Positions 17,645-26,137 of a stretch of DNA of 64,000 nucleotides are shown one piece after another (within the stretch, counting starts at the first letter, position 1; each line of letters opens with the position of its first letter). The notes under the pieces are model-generated. The model saw only the letters and a list, made by a program, of their open reading frames with translations. It ran no database searches and was not told the DNA's origin. This stretch comes from Nonomuraea sediminis. Lineage in GTDB: Bacteria; Actinomycetota; Actinomycetes; Streptosporangiales; Streptosporangiaceae. The stretch covers positions 124,001-188,000 of the forward strand of contig NZ_JAHDTI010000014.1 in the NCBI RefSeq assembly GCF_018531495.1, written 5' to 3'. The position numbers and the translations under genes were made by a program.

Positions 17645-18658
17645 TCAACGGCCGTCAAGAAGAGGCTGGAGAGGATTCCAGCCGGGCCCGCCACCCGCGT
17701 CCTTGCGGCGCCTGGCCATCGCCGAGAGCGCCTCAAGGATAACCCGGTTGCCGAGATAGGCGGTGATGTCCGCGTGATCGTAGGGCGGGGCGACCTCGAC
17801 GACCTCCATCCCGGCGACGGGCAGCTCGTAGCAGATGCGCCGGACCGAGTCGAGCAGCTGCCTGGCGGTCAGCCCGCCGGGCTCGGGGGTGCCCGTGCCG
17901 GGGGCGTGCCCGGGGTCGCAGACGTCGATGTCGACCGACAGGAAGATCTGGTCGCACTCGTCGAGCGCGATCTCGAACGCCTCGGTCAGGCACTCCTCCA
18001 GCCCGCGGGCGACGACCTCGGTCATCTCGTAGGAGCGCATCCGCTGCTGCGCCATCCAGTCCAGCGTCTCGGGCTCGGGCCAGTAGCCGCGCAGCCCGAT
18101 CTGCAGGAACCGGTCGCCGCGGATGGCCCCGGACTCGATCAGCCGCCGCATCGGCGTGCCGTGGCCGTGCAGGTGGCCGAACTGGATGTTGCCGGTGTCG
18201 GCGTGCGCGTCGAAGTGGATCATCGAGGTGCGCCGCTCGGTGAACGCCCTGGCCGTCCCGCGCGCGTCGGGCAGCGCGACGGTGTGGTCGCCGCCCAGGA
18301 TCAGCGGGATCGCCCCCGACGAGGCGATCTTGTGCACGGCCTCCTCGATGCTGGACAGCGAGGTCTCGACGTCGCCCGAGTACATCTCGACGTCACCGGC
18401 GTCGTAGACGCGCAGGTCCTTCAGCCCGTCCACGCGCAGCGCCAGGCTCGGCCGCGACCCGTCGTGCGGCAGGTAGCAGGCCTGCCGCAGCGCGTTCGGC
18501 CCGAACCGGGCGCCCGGCCGGTTCGAGGTGCCGCCGTCGAAAGGCGCCCCGATGATCACGACGTCGGCGTCGGCGTACGTCGAGGCGTCGTTGACGTCGC
18601 ACCGATCGACACCGAGGAACGTGATGTCCGGCCCGAACATCGCCCCATATCGACTCAT
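17645..18658 (-). CDS. Agmatinase/arginase-family ureohydrolase
   Basis: A 337-residue ureohydrolase with all metal-binding motifs of the binuclear manganese site: GGDHT, HFDAHADT and SVDIDVCDPGHAPGTGTPEP. The family hydrolyses a guanidino group to urea plus an amine (agmatine to putrescine, or related guanidino acids). The N-terminus SRYGAMFGPDITFLGV and the GAPFDGGTSNRPGARFGP loop fit agmatinase-type enzymes rather than arginase. Two ATGs, three codons apart (18667, 18658), are possible; GGAGAG precedes the first and GAGG the second. Its placement between cysG and cobT looks incidental; no transporter or polyamine gene is adjacent. Confidence 0.9.
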   Translation of the reverse strand: MSRYGAMFGPDITFLGVDRCDVNDASTYADADVVIIGAPFDGGTSNRPGARFGPNALRQACYLPHDGSRPSLALRVDGLKDLRVYDAGDVEMYSGDVETSLSSIEEAVHKIASSGAIPLILGGDHTVALPDARGTARAFTERRTSMIHFDAHADTGNIQFGHLHGHGTPMRRLIESGAIRGDRFLQIGLRGYWPEPETLDWMAQQRMRSYEMTEVVARGLEECLTEAFEIALDECDQIFLSVDIDVCDPGHAPGTGTPEPGGLTARQLLDSVRRICYELPVAGMEVVEVAPPYDHADITAYLGNRVILEALSAMARRRKDAGGGPGWNPLQPLLDGR

Positions 18659-18808
18659 GCCGTCCATCCTCACATCTCTCCGGTGCGGCCCTCTCAGGCA
18701 GTACGGCAAGCCGCACCCCCCACTCCCCGCCGACACCTCACCCCGCCCGTCGCTTCCACGCCGGCCGGGCGCGCAGGATCCCGCCGTGACGTCGCGAACG
18801 GAACCCGC

Positions 18809-19879
18809 CTAGCCGGTCTTGTCCGTGACCCCGGCGGAATCGAACGTGGCGACCTCGTGCATGACCCGCACGGCCGCGCACACCAGCGGATGGGCCAGCA
18901 GCCCGCCGGTGCCCTCGCCGAGCCGCAGCTCGAGGTCGACGAGCGGCCGAAGCCCGAGATGGCCGAGCGCCGCGGCGTGCCCCGGCTCGGCAGAACGATG
19001 ACCGGCCACGCAGTGGTCGACGACGGCGGGCGCCAGCGCGGCGGCCACCAGCGCGGCTGACCCGGCGATCACGCCGTCCAGGATGACGGGCACCCCGAGC
19101 GCCGCCCCGCCCAGCACGAACCCGGCGATGGCCCCGTGCTCGAACCCGCCCACGGCGGCGAGCACGCTCAGCGGGTCGGCCACGTCGAAGGAGTTGACCT
19201 CCAGGGCGCGGCGGACGATCGCGACCTTGTGCGCGTACGTCTCCTCGTCGATGCCCGTGCCGTGCCCGGTCACCCGGGCGGGATCGTGCCCGGTGAAGGC
19301 GGAGATGAGCGCGGCCGAGGCGGTGGTGTTGGCGATGCCCATATCGCCGGTGATCAGGCAGCGCGCCCCGGACGACACCAGCGCGCGGGCCACGGAGATG
19401 CCCGCCTCGACGGCGGCGACCGCCTGGTCGCGCGACATGGCGGGGCCGAGCGACAGGTCGGCAGTGCCCCGGGCGATCTTGTGGTCGACCAGGGCGGGCA
19501 AGCCCGCGAAGCCCGGCGGAAGGTCCGTGGCGATGCCGACGTCAACGACGGTGACGGAGGCGGCCGCCTGGGCGGCGAAGGAGTTGGCCACGGCGCCGCC
19601 GGCCAGGAAGTTGGCCACCATCTGCGCGGTGACCTCCTGCGGCCAGGGGCTCACGCCCTGGGCGTGCACCCCGTGGTCGGCCGCGAAGATGGCCAGCGCG
19701 GCGGGCGACGGCATGGGCGGAGGGCAGGTGCCCGCCGCCCCGGCCAGCCGTACGGCGACCTCCTCGAGCGCGCCGAGCGAGCCGCGCGGCTTGGTGAGGC
19801 GGTCCTGATGGGCGCGGGCGTCAGCCAGCGCGCGGGGGTCGGCGGGCCTGATCGCGGCGAGCGTCTCTGACAACATCAC
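18809..19879 (-). CDS. cobT: Nicotinate-nucleotide-dimethylbenzimidazole phosphoribosyltransferase
   Basis: A 356-residue CobT. It makes alpha-ribazole phosphate, the lower-ligand precursor of cobalamin. Visible motifs are TKPRGSLGALEEVA near the N-terminus, FAADHGV, GDMGIANTT and the C-terminal LRLGEGTGG containing the catalytic glutamate. Length is normal for the family. Start GTG 19879 overlaps the stop of the cbiX-like gene (GTGA); the following ATG three bases later is also possible. Part of a same-strand corrinoid set with cbiX-like and cobL genes. Confidence 0.95.
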   Translation of the reverse strand: MMLSETLAAIRPADPRALADARAHQDRLTKPRGSLGALEEVAVRLAGAAGTCPPPMPSPAALAIFAADHGVHAQGVSPWPQEVTAQMVANFLAGGAVANSFAAQAAASVTVVDVGIATDLPPGFAGLPALVDHKIARGTADLSLGPAMSRDQAVAAVEAGISVARALVSSGARCLITGDMGIANTTASAALISAFTGHDPARVTGHGTGIDEETYAHKVAIVRRALEVNSFDVADPLSVLAAVGGFEHGAIAGFVLGGAALGVPVILDGVIAGSAALVAAALAPAVVDHCVAGHRSAEPGHAAALGHLGLRPLVDLELRLGEGTGGLLAHPLVCAAVRVMHEVATFDSAGVTDKTG

Positions 19880-20721
19880 TGCACCAGTTCGAGTGCTTCC
19901 TCGTAGCGGTCGATGACCACGTCGGCCAGGGTCTCGCAGTCGCCGATCACCTCGGCGCAGCGGATGTCGAGGTCGGGGTGTCCGGCGCCGTAGGCCAGCG
20001 CCTGCGCCCAGACCCGCTCCAGCATGCCGCCGGCGAACAGCAGGTAGGGCACCACGATGACGCGCTTGGCCCCCAGGCGGCGGCAGCGCTCGAGCCCGCC
20101 GGGCACGCCGGGCGGGGTGACGGAGACGAACGCCGTCTCGACGGTCATGAAGTCGTAGGCGTGGGTCTCCCAGAACAGCCGCGACACCCGGTGGATCTCG
20201 GCGTTGGCTGCCGGGTCGGTCGAGCCCTCGCCGACCAGCACGACGGCGGTCTCGCCCGGGTCGACGTGGTGGGGCAGCTCCTCGACGGGGATCGAGTCGA
20301 CCGCGCGCAGCCGGGGGCGGCCGCCGACCAGCTCGAGGGGACGCAGCTTGGGCATCTCGGCGGCGGCGTCGTTGAGGCGCTCGGCCAGCAGCGCCAGCAC
20401 GCGGGGGTCAGGGCCGAGGGGACGGCCGTAGTCGTACATGAGGGTGGGGTGCCTCTCCTGCTCCAGCGCCATGGCGGCGGGGAACTCCTCTCCCATCCTG
20501 TTCAGGCTGAGAGGGAGCGCCACCAGGCGGTGGTGCCCGCGGGCGACGAGGGAGGCGACGGACTCGCTCAGCCGGGGAGTGGCACGCTCGAGGTAACCCC
20601 CGGAGACATCGGCGGCGGTCTGATCGAGGCGGCAGCGGAGCCGGTGGACGAATCTGCCGAACTCCGCGGAGTCGGCGTCGTCGTTCGAGCCCTGCCCGAT
20701 GAGCAGCAGCGGCGGCTTCAT
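19876..20721 (-). CDS. CbiX-type sirohydrochlorin chelatase homologue lacking the N-terminal metal histidines
   Basis: A 281-residue two-domain chelatase-fold protein. The N-terminal half follows actinobacterial CbiX closely (SGGYLERATPRLSESVASLV; YDYGRPLGPDP) but where the family has VGHGT/HGS it reads LLIGQGSND, and where the second histidine occurs (…AAGH…) it reads LPLSLNRMGEEFP. The C-terminal half has GEGSTDPAANAEIHRVS and VVPYLLFAGGMLERV, also without histidine. CbiX inserts cobalt into sirohydrochlorin using these histidines. Position next to cobT and cobL (GTGA overlap with cobT) supports a corrinoid role, but catalysis must differ or be lost. Overall architecture is certain; activity is not. 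Confidence 0.8.
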   Translation of the reverse strand: MKPPLLLIGQGSNDDADSAEFGRFVHRLRCRLDQTAADVSGGYLERATPRLSESVASLVARGHHRLVALPLSLNRMGEEFPAAMALEQERHPTLMYDYGRPLGPDPRVLALLAERLNDAAAEMPKLRPLELVGGRPRLRAVDSIPVEELPHHVDPGETAVVLVGEGSTDPAANAEIHRVSRLFWETHAYDFMTVETAFVSVTPPGVPGGLERCRRLGAKRVIVVPYLLFAGGMLERVWAQALAYGAGHPDLDIRCAEVIGDCETLADVVIDRYEEALELVQ

Positions 20722-20787
20722 GTTGTAGGGGATCTCCTGCGTAGACAGACACGCGAGGATAACCGATTGGCAGCACTGCTGGACAGG

Positions 20788-21963
20788 TCACCCCGCTTGA
20801 CCAGGCACGGCGTGGACAACGAAGACGGGGTCTGCGGCGCTCAGCGTGTGCGAGCCGCCGCGCAGCACGCTCAGCTCGGCGGCGCCGATCTGGGTGCCCT
20901 TGGCCCGGTAACCGTGCTCGCGCAGCCGGTCGAGGACGGCGGGCACCTGCTCGACGGTCTTCAGCGCGCAGACCAGCGAGCGCGGCCCGCGCGCAGCGCA
21001 GGCGACGATCACGTCGGCGCCGCCGCCGCCCACGAACACCGCGTCGGGGTCGGGCAGCGGTTCGAGCGCGGGTGGGGCCTGGCCGCGCGTCAGCGCCACC
21101 TTGACGCCGTGCTCGAGCACGGTGGTGCGCAGCCGGGCGCAGGACCGCTCGTCGCGCTCGACGGCCATCACGGCGGCGCCGAGCCTGGCGCACTCGACGG
21201 CGATCTCGCCGGAGCCCGCGCCCACGTCCCAGACCAGGTCGCCGAGCCGGGGGCCGAGCTTGGCCAGCACGAACGCCCTGACCACGGGCGGGAGCCCGCG
21301 CTCGAACGGCAGCGCCCACTCGGCGGGCCCCGGCTGTGCGCCCGCGATCCAGCCGGCCTGCCTGGGCTTGTGCAGCGGGTCGAGGACGAGGACCACGTCG
21401 GGGTCCTTCCACGGGCGGGTGGTGGCCTCGCCCATGCGGCTGTGGGTGATCCGCTCGTCGGGGCCGCCCAGGTCCTCGCACACGATCAGGGCGCGGGGCG
21501 TGGTCGGGGCGAGCTCCCTGGCGATCTCGCCCGGCCCGGCGCCGGGCGCGACCAGGACCGCGACCTTGTGGTGCGCGCGGCAGGCGTTGACCACCCTGGG
21601 CAGCTGTTCGGGCCCGCGCGGCGCGACCACCAGGGCGTCCTCCCAGTTCAGCCCGGTCCCGGCGAAGGCGCGGGCGACGAGCGAGACGGCGGGCACCACC
21701 TCGGGCTTGATGCCGTGCGCGCGCAGCTCGCCGACGACGCCGAACAGGCCGGGATCACCCTGCGCGACCACGACGGCGTCGCCCTCGCCGCGCTCCAGGT
21801 GGGCGTCGAGGGTGCCGAGCAGGTCGTCGGCGCCGGCTCTCCTGGCCTTGAGATCCAGATGGGCCAGGACGTCGTCGGGCCCGACGACGAGTTCCGCCGC
21901 GTGCAGCCGCGCCAGGGCCTTGGCCGACAGGTCCGATCCGTCCCACCCGACAACCGTGATCAT
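20788..21963 (-). CDS. cobL: Precorrin-6Y C5,15-methyltransferase (decarboxylating)
   Basis: A 391-residue fusion of CbiE-like (residues 1-195; ITVVGWDG at the start, VVVAQGDPGLFG at about 65-77) and CbiT-like (200-391; GDLVWDVGAGSGEIAVECARL SAM site) methyltransferases. It methylates C-5 and C-15 of the corrin ring and removes the acetate carboxyl at C-12. ATG 21963 gives the expected first strand; a GTG three codons upstream is an alternative. It lies 66 bases upstream of the cbiX-like gene, so probably one transcript with cobT. Other corrin-ring methyltransferases are not in the window. Confidence 0.93.
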   Translation of the reverse strand: MITVVGWDGSDLSAKALARLHAAELVVGPDDVLAHLDLKARRAGADDLLGTLDAHLERGEGDAVVVAQGDPGLFGVVGELRAHGIKPEVVPAVSLVARAFAGTGLNWEDALVVAPRGPEQLPRVVNACRAHHKVAVLVAPGAGPGEIARELAPTTPRALIVCEDLGGPDERITHSRMGEATTRPWKDPDVVLVLDPLHKPRQAGWIAGAQPGPAEWALPFERGLPPVVRAFVLAKLGPRLGDLVWDVGAGSGEIAVECARLGAAVMAVERDERSCARLRTTVLEHGVKVALTRGQAPPALEPLPDPDAVFVGGGGADVIVACAARGPRSLVCALKTVEQVPAVLDRLREHGYRAKGTQIGAAELSVLRGGSHTLSAADPVFVVHAVPGQAG

Positions 21964-22047
21964 GGCACTCACCGCCTCACCACCAAGAGTGACGGCTGCC
22001 GAGGTGTTTCACCAAGGGGTGCGAAGGCCAGTTCTGTGGTTCCGGCG

Positions 22048-23130
22048 TCACAGGCCCAGATCGCCCGGGGTCAGGCCGTAGACCACCAGGTCCTGGCCGT
22101 CCAGCGCGTTGCGCGCCACGCCCTCCCTGGTGAAGCCCGCCTTCTCCGCCACCCGCTGCGAGGCCGTGTTCGACACGGCCGCGCGCAGCTGGATCCGGCG
22201 GAAGCCGTGCTCGCCGAACAGCCAGCGGGCGATGGTCACGACGGCCTCACCCGCGTAGCCGTTGCCCCTGGCCCAGGGCGCGACCATGTAGCCCACCTCG
22301 GTGGTCAGGTTGCCCCAGTCGAGGTCGCGCAGGTCGACGTTGGCCACGAAGCGGCCGCTCGCCAGCTCCTCGACGCCGAAGGCGATGCCGTGCCCGCGCA
22401 GCCGCATCCGCTCGGACATCGCCACGAACGCGGCCGCGTCGTGCCTGTTGTAGCCGCGCGGCACGCCCGTGTTGGCCCGGGTCAGCTCGTCGGCGCCTGT
22501 CGCGGCCAGGTCCGGCACGTCCGCCTCGCCGAGCGGCCGCAGCCTCAGCCGCGACGAGCGCAGCTCCGTCCTGGGCAGGGCCTTGGACGGCGTACGGCTG
22601 TCGCCGCGCAGCAGCCCGAAGATCACCAGGTCGTGCGGCCCGTCGTCCTCCATGGCGCCGCCCCTGACGACGCCCTCCCAGGTGAAGCCCGCCTTGCGCG
22701 CCACGAGGAGCGAGGCCACGTTGTCCAGGTTGGCCGTCAGGTCCACCCTGCGCAGCTCGGTGGTGGCGAAGATCCAGTCCACGAGCCCGCGCACGGCCTC
22801 GGTGGCGAAGCCGCGGCCCCGGTACAGGGGGTGCACGCCGTACCCCACCTCGGTGGTGCCCGCGCCCCACGAGGTCTTGAACAGGCTGATGGCGCCGACC
22901 ACGCCGGTGTCCTCCTCCACCATGGCCAGGTGCACGCCCTGGCCGGTGCGCCACAGTTCGTGCACGCCGGTGGCCAGCCACTGGGCGACGCCGGCCGGCT
23001 GGGCGGGCGTGCCCGGGGGGAGGAACTGCATGCCCGAGGTCACGATCGACCGGATCCGGTCGGCGTCGTCGGGCCGGAACGGCCGCAGGACCAGGCGGTC
23101 CGTGGTGATCCTGACATCTGCGTCGAACAC
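22048..23130 (-). CDS. Tandem GNAT acetyltransferase (RimJ/RimL type)
   Basis: A 360-residue protein made of two GNAT domains: residues 1-170 (TDRLVLRPFRPDDADRI; acetyl-CoA loop PLYRGRGFATEAV) and 185-355 (SSRLRLRPLGEADVPDL; loop PWARGNGYAGEAV). Both keep the Q/RxxGxG/A pyrophosphate-binding pattern, so both could be active. Such proteins acetylate N-termini, antibiotics or small amines; the substrate is unknown. The GTG start has a TAGCCT -10 box ending seven bases upstream and no ribosome site, suggesting a leaderless mRNA. Stands alone between cobL and the divergent baeRF-type gene. Confidence 0.87.
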   Translation of the reverse strand: MFDADVRITTDRLVLRPFRPDDADRIRSIVTSGMQFLPPGTPAQPAGVAQWLATGVHELWRTGQGVHLAMVEEDTGVVGAISLFKTSWGAGTTEVGYGVHPLYRGRGFATEAVRGLVDWIFATTELRRVDLTANLDNVASLLVARKAGFTWEGVVRGGAMEDDGPHDLVIFGLLRGDSRTPSKALPRTELRSSRLRLRPLGEADVPDLAATGADELTRANTGVPRGYNRHDAAAFVAMSERMRLRGHGIAFGVEELASGRFVANVDLRDLDWGNLTTEVGYMVAPWARGNGYAGEAVVTIARWLFGEHGFRRIQLRAAVSNTASQRVAEKAGFTREGVARNALDGQDLVVYGLTPGDLGL

Positions 23131-23137
23131 GTCTCGG

Positions 23138-23143
23138 AGGCTA
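23138..23143 (-). promoter_or_regulatory. -10 box of probable leaderless promoter (tandem GNAT gene)
   Basis: TAGCCT on the minus strand ends seven bases before the GTG start at 23130. Confidence 0.45.
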
Positions 23144-23207
23144 CAGCGGGCAAGGTTTGCGAGGGAATCTAGGGGTACGGGCGCATGTAGAAGCGGAGGT
23201 GATGGCT

Positions 23208-24185
23208 GTGCGGCTCGATTTCATCCGGCCGCTGTATGAAAGGCCTGGTCCGTACGCCTCGGTGTATCTGGCGGGACCCGAGGGAGAGGCACACTGGCGT
23301 GAGTTGCGCGACCGGCTGTCCGAGGCCGACCCCCACACGCTGGACGCGCTGGAGAAGGAGGCCATCCAGCCCGCCGCGGGGCGGGCGATGTTCGCCGCGC
23401 ACGGGGAGGTCGTGCTGGCGGAGGCGTTCATGGGGCCGCCCGTGGAAAGCGTGGAGTGGTCGCCGTTGCCGCGCATCGCTCCGATGCTGATGCTGCGCGG
23501 GGAGAACGTGCCGCACCTGCGGGTGATCGTGGACCAGGCCGGAGCCGAGCTGACGGCGGTCGGTGGCGGCTCGCCCCGCAAGGCGACGGACTCCGCCTCC
23601 ACCTGGCCGCTGCAGAAGACGGCTCGGGGCGGCTGGTCGCGCGTGCGGTACGAGGACGGGGCCTACGACGCGGTGGTCGCCGCCCACGAGGTCGACGAGC
23701 AGGTGCGCAGGCTGGGGGTCGAGCTGGTCGTGGTGGCGGGCGAGCCACGTCCCCGTTCGCTGCTGTGCGACCGGCTCGGCACGAAGGCAGCCGACCGGGT
23801 ACTCATGGTCGAGCACGGCACCCACGCCGACTTCGCGCGCGACGCGGAGACCGCGCTGGACGGCTGGCTCGACCGGCGCCGCGCCGAGCTGCTCGAGCGC
23901 TACGAGGCCACCGCGGGCCCACGCGGCCTGACCCAGGTGGGCAGGGCGCTGCGGGAGGGCAGGGCGCACGCGGTCCTGATGCCGGGCGAGCTGGCCGAGG
24001 AGATCTGGATCGGCCCCGGCTCCACCCAGCTCTCACCCGACAGGTCGGAGCTGCGGCGCTGGGGTGTGGAGCACCCGGTGCCGGAACGGGCCGACTCCGC
24101 CGTGGTCAGGGCCGCCGCGATGACGGACGCCGAGCTGTGGTTCTGTCCTGACCTGGCGGACGTGGTCGCGGTCGTCAGGTACTGA
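23208..24185 (+). CDS. baeRF2-type (bacterial eRF1-like, Rv2629-like) protein
   Basis: A 325-residue protein resembling the actinobacterial Rv2629/baeRF2 group, eRF1-fold proteins thought to act on ribosomes or nucleic acids. It begins LDFIRPLYERPGPYASVYL, has a central VSxAG-like segment with VDEQVRRLGVELVVVAGEPRPR, and ends with a TDAELWFCPDL and a short hydrophobic tail. Family assignment rests on overall pattern, so function is uncertain. GTG 23208 is chosen: GGAGG (23195-23199) lies eight bases before it, whereas an in-frame ATG two codons earlier is only two bases from GGAGG. The 3' end overlaps the convergent lutC by 11 bases. Confidence 0.7.
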   Translation: MRLDFIRPLYERPGPYASVYLAGPEGEAHWRELRDRLSEADPHTLDALEKEAIQPAAGRAMFAAHGEVVLAEAFMGPPVESVEWSPLPRIAPMLMLRGENVPHLRVIVDQAGAELTAVGGGSPRKATDSASTWPLQKTARGGWSRVRYEDGAYDAVVAAHEVDEQVRRLGVELVVVAGEPRPRSLLCDRLGTKAADRVLMVEHGTHADFARDAETALDGWLDRRRAELLERYEATAGPRGLTQVGRALREGRAHAVLMPGELAEEIWIGPGSTQLSPDRSELRRWGVEHPVPERADSAVVRAAAMTDAELWFCPDLADVVAVVRY

Positions 24186-24744
24186 TGATCACCTCGAGCG
24201 TGCGGGGGCCGTGCACGCCCTCGACCCGGTTGAACTCGATGTCGCTGGTCGCCGACGGCCCGCTGATCCAGGTCAGCGGGTCGGCCGGATCGAGCCGGGC
24301 CACGGCTTCCGGCACGCCCGCCACGACCTGGTCGGCGCGTATCACGCACAGGTGGTAGTCGGGCAGCAGCGTCTGTGCCCGGGTGCCCTGGCCGGGACCG
24401 GCGTCGAGCACGATCGTGCCGGTCTCGGCGATGCCCACCGCGCAGCCGGTGATCACGCCGTCGGCCCTGGCCAGGTCGCTCTCCGGTACGGCGGGCCGCC
24501 ACTCCTCCGCGAGCCCGTCGGGGATGACCATCCTGCGCCCCGCGGTCAGCTCGGCGATCTTGGCGGGCACGTCGGCGGACGGCACCACGTGGACGGTCGC
24601 CCGGTAGTCGTCCACCCGCTCGGCGAAGCGGCCCACCAGGTCCTCGATCGGGATCGTGGTCCGGTAGCCGCGCGGGATCTCCACCTCGGGGGCTCCCGCG
24701 ACGGCCTGCCGTACCCTGGCCAGGATCTCCTCACGCGCGCCCAT
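24175..24744 (-). CDS. lutC: Lactate utilisation protein C (LUD domain)
   Basis: A 189-residue LUD-domain protein. The segment DGVITGCAVGIAETGTIVLD with GPGQGTRAQTLLPDYHLCV is the LutC signature. LutABC oxidises L-lactate to pyruvate using iron-sulfur centres; LutC has no cluster of its own. It follows lutB with a 14-base overlap, so the three genes are one translationally coupled operon. The start ATG 24744 is inside lutB's 3' end. Overlaps the convergent baeRF-type gene by 11 bases. Confidence 0.93.
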   Translation of the reverse strand: MGAREEILARVRQAVAGAPEVEIPRGYRTTIPIEDLVGRFAERVDDYRATVHVVPSADVPAKIAELTAGRRMVIPDGLAEEWRPAVPESDLARADGVITGCAVGIAETGTIVLDAGPGQGTRAQTLLPDYHLCVIRADQVVAGVPEAVARLDPADPLTWISGPSATSDIEFNRVEGVHGPRTLEVIIST

Positions 24745-26137
24745 CGCGCTCCCACCAATCTCTGAACGACTCTTCCGGGATCTCGGGCAGGTCCCTGGTG
24801 TCGGTCCAGGCGGACAGGGGACCCGGCAGACGTCTGGGCGCCAGCTTGCGGAAGCGGGTCGCCAGGCGTTGCGCCTTGGCCAGCCGTACGTCCTTGTTCA
24901 AGATCCACCCCGCGACCTTCATGCCCGCGCGCTCAACCGGCGAGTGCGGGGCCTTGGCGCGCAGGTCGACCAGGACCTCGGGGATGTCGATCGCGACGGG
25001 GCAGGCCTCGAAGCAGGCGCCGCACAGCGAGGAGGCGTACGGCAGCGAGGCGTCGATGGGCGAGCTCATCCCGCGCAGCTGCGGGGTCAGGATCGCGCCG
25101 ATCGGTCCCGGATAGACCGAGCCGTAGGCGTGGCCGCCGGCGCGCTCGTAGACCGGGCACACGTTCAGGCAGGCCGAGCAGCGGATGCAGCGCAGCGCCT
25201 GGCGGCCGACCTCGTCGGCGAGCACGCCGGTGCGGCCGTTGTCGAGCAGCACCAGGTGGAACTCCTGGCCCTCGACCGCGCCCGTCCACGTGCTGGTGTA
25301 GGGGTTCATCCGCTCGGCCGTGGAGCTGCGCGGCAGCAGCTGGAGGAAGACCTCCAGGTCGCGCCAGGTGGGCAGCAGCTTCTCGATGCCGACCACGCTG
25401 ATGAGCGTCTCGGGCAGCGTCAGGCACATCCGGCCGTTGCCCTCGGACTCCAGCACCACCAGCGTCCCGGTCTCGGCGATCATGAAGTTCGCGCCGGAGA
25501 CGCCGACCTTGGTTGTCATGAAGCGCTCGCGCAGGTGCAGCCGGGCGGCCTCGGCCAGCGCGGGCGGGTCGTCGGTGAGGTCGGATGGCGCCGGGCGGCC
25601 CCATTCGGCCATCTTCGCCAGGAAGATCTCGCGGATCTCCGAGCGGTTGCGGTGGATCGCCGGGACCAGGAAGTGCGAGGGGAAGTCGTCCCCGAGCTGC
25701 ACGATCAGCTCGGCCAGGTCGGTCTCGTAGGCGGTGATGCCCTCCTTGGCCAGGTGTTCGTTGAGCCCGATCTCCTGGGTGGCCATGGACTTGACCTTGA
25801 CGACCTCGGTCTCGCCCTTGGCCTTGACCAGGTCGGTCACGATGCGGTTGGCCTCGGCGGCGTCGACGGCCCAGTGGACGTGCCCGCCCGCCCTGGTGAC
25901 CGCCTCCTCCAGCTGGACCAGGTAGCGGTCGAGGTTCCTCAGCGTGTGGTCCTTGATCGCCTTGCCCGCCGCCCGCAGCTCCTGCCAGTCGGGCAGCTCG
26001 GCCACGGCTCGGGCGCGCTTGTCGCGGATCGTGTGCGTCGCCCGCCGCAGGTTGTGCCTGAGCTGGGAGTCCTGTACGGCTGCCGCCGAGTTCCGCGGGA
26101 AGTCTCCCGGCATGCCGAGGAAGGTGCCTGCCATCAT
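24731..26137 (-). CDS. lutB: Lactate utilisation protein B, iron-sulfur protein
   Basis: A 468-residue protein: N-terminal LUD domain (ISVVGIEKLLPTW, IAETGTLVVLESEGNGRMC) and a C-terminal ferredoxin-type part with two 4Fe-4S motifs, CIRCSACLNVCPVY and CGACFEACPVAI, followed by the LutB-type helical tail. It passes electrons from L-lactate oxidation. ATG 26137 overlaps the lutA stop (ATGA); a second ATG follows directly. Middle gene of lutABC. Confidence 0.95.
   Translation of the reverse strand: MMAGTFLGMPGDFPRNSAAAVQDSQLRHNLRRATHTIRDKRARAVAELPDWQELRAAGKAIKDHTLRNLDRYLVQLEEAVTRAGGHVHWAVDAAEANRIVTDLVKAKGETEVVKVKSMATQEIGLNEHLAKEGITAYETDLAELIVQLGDDFPSHFLVPAIHRNRSEIREIFLAKMAEWGRPAPSDLTDDPPALAEAARLHLRERFMTTKVGVSGANFMIAETGTLVVLESEGNGRMCLTLPETLISVVGIEKLLPTWRDLEVFLQLLPRSSTAERMNPYTSTWTGAVEGQEFHLVLLDNGRTGVLADEVGRQALRCIRCSACLNVCPVYERAGGHAYGSVYPGPIGAILTPQLRGMSSPIDASLPYASSLCGACFEACPVAIDIPEVLVDLRAKAPHSPVERAGMKVAGWILNKDVRLAKAQRLATRFRKLAPRRLPGPLSAWTDTRDLPEIPEESFRDWWERDGRA

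Noticed and set aside
19978..23172. A very long open frame (over 1,000 codons) on the plus strand across the corrinoid genes
   Set aside because: It is opposite to cobT, cbiX-like, cobL and GNAT genes, which have clear motifs; the translation is Gly/Ala/Arg/His-rich without domains, typical of a GC-rich antisense frame.
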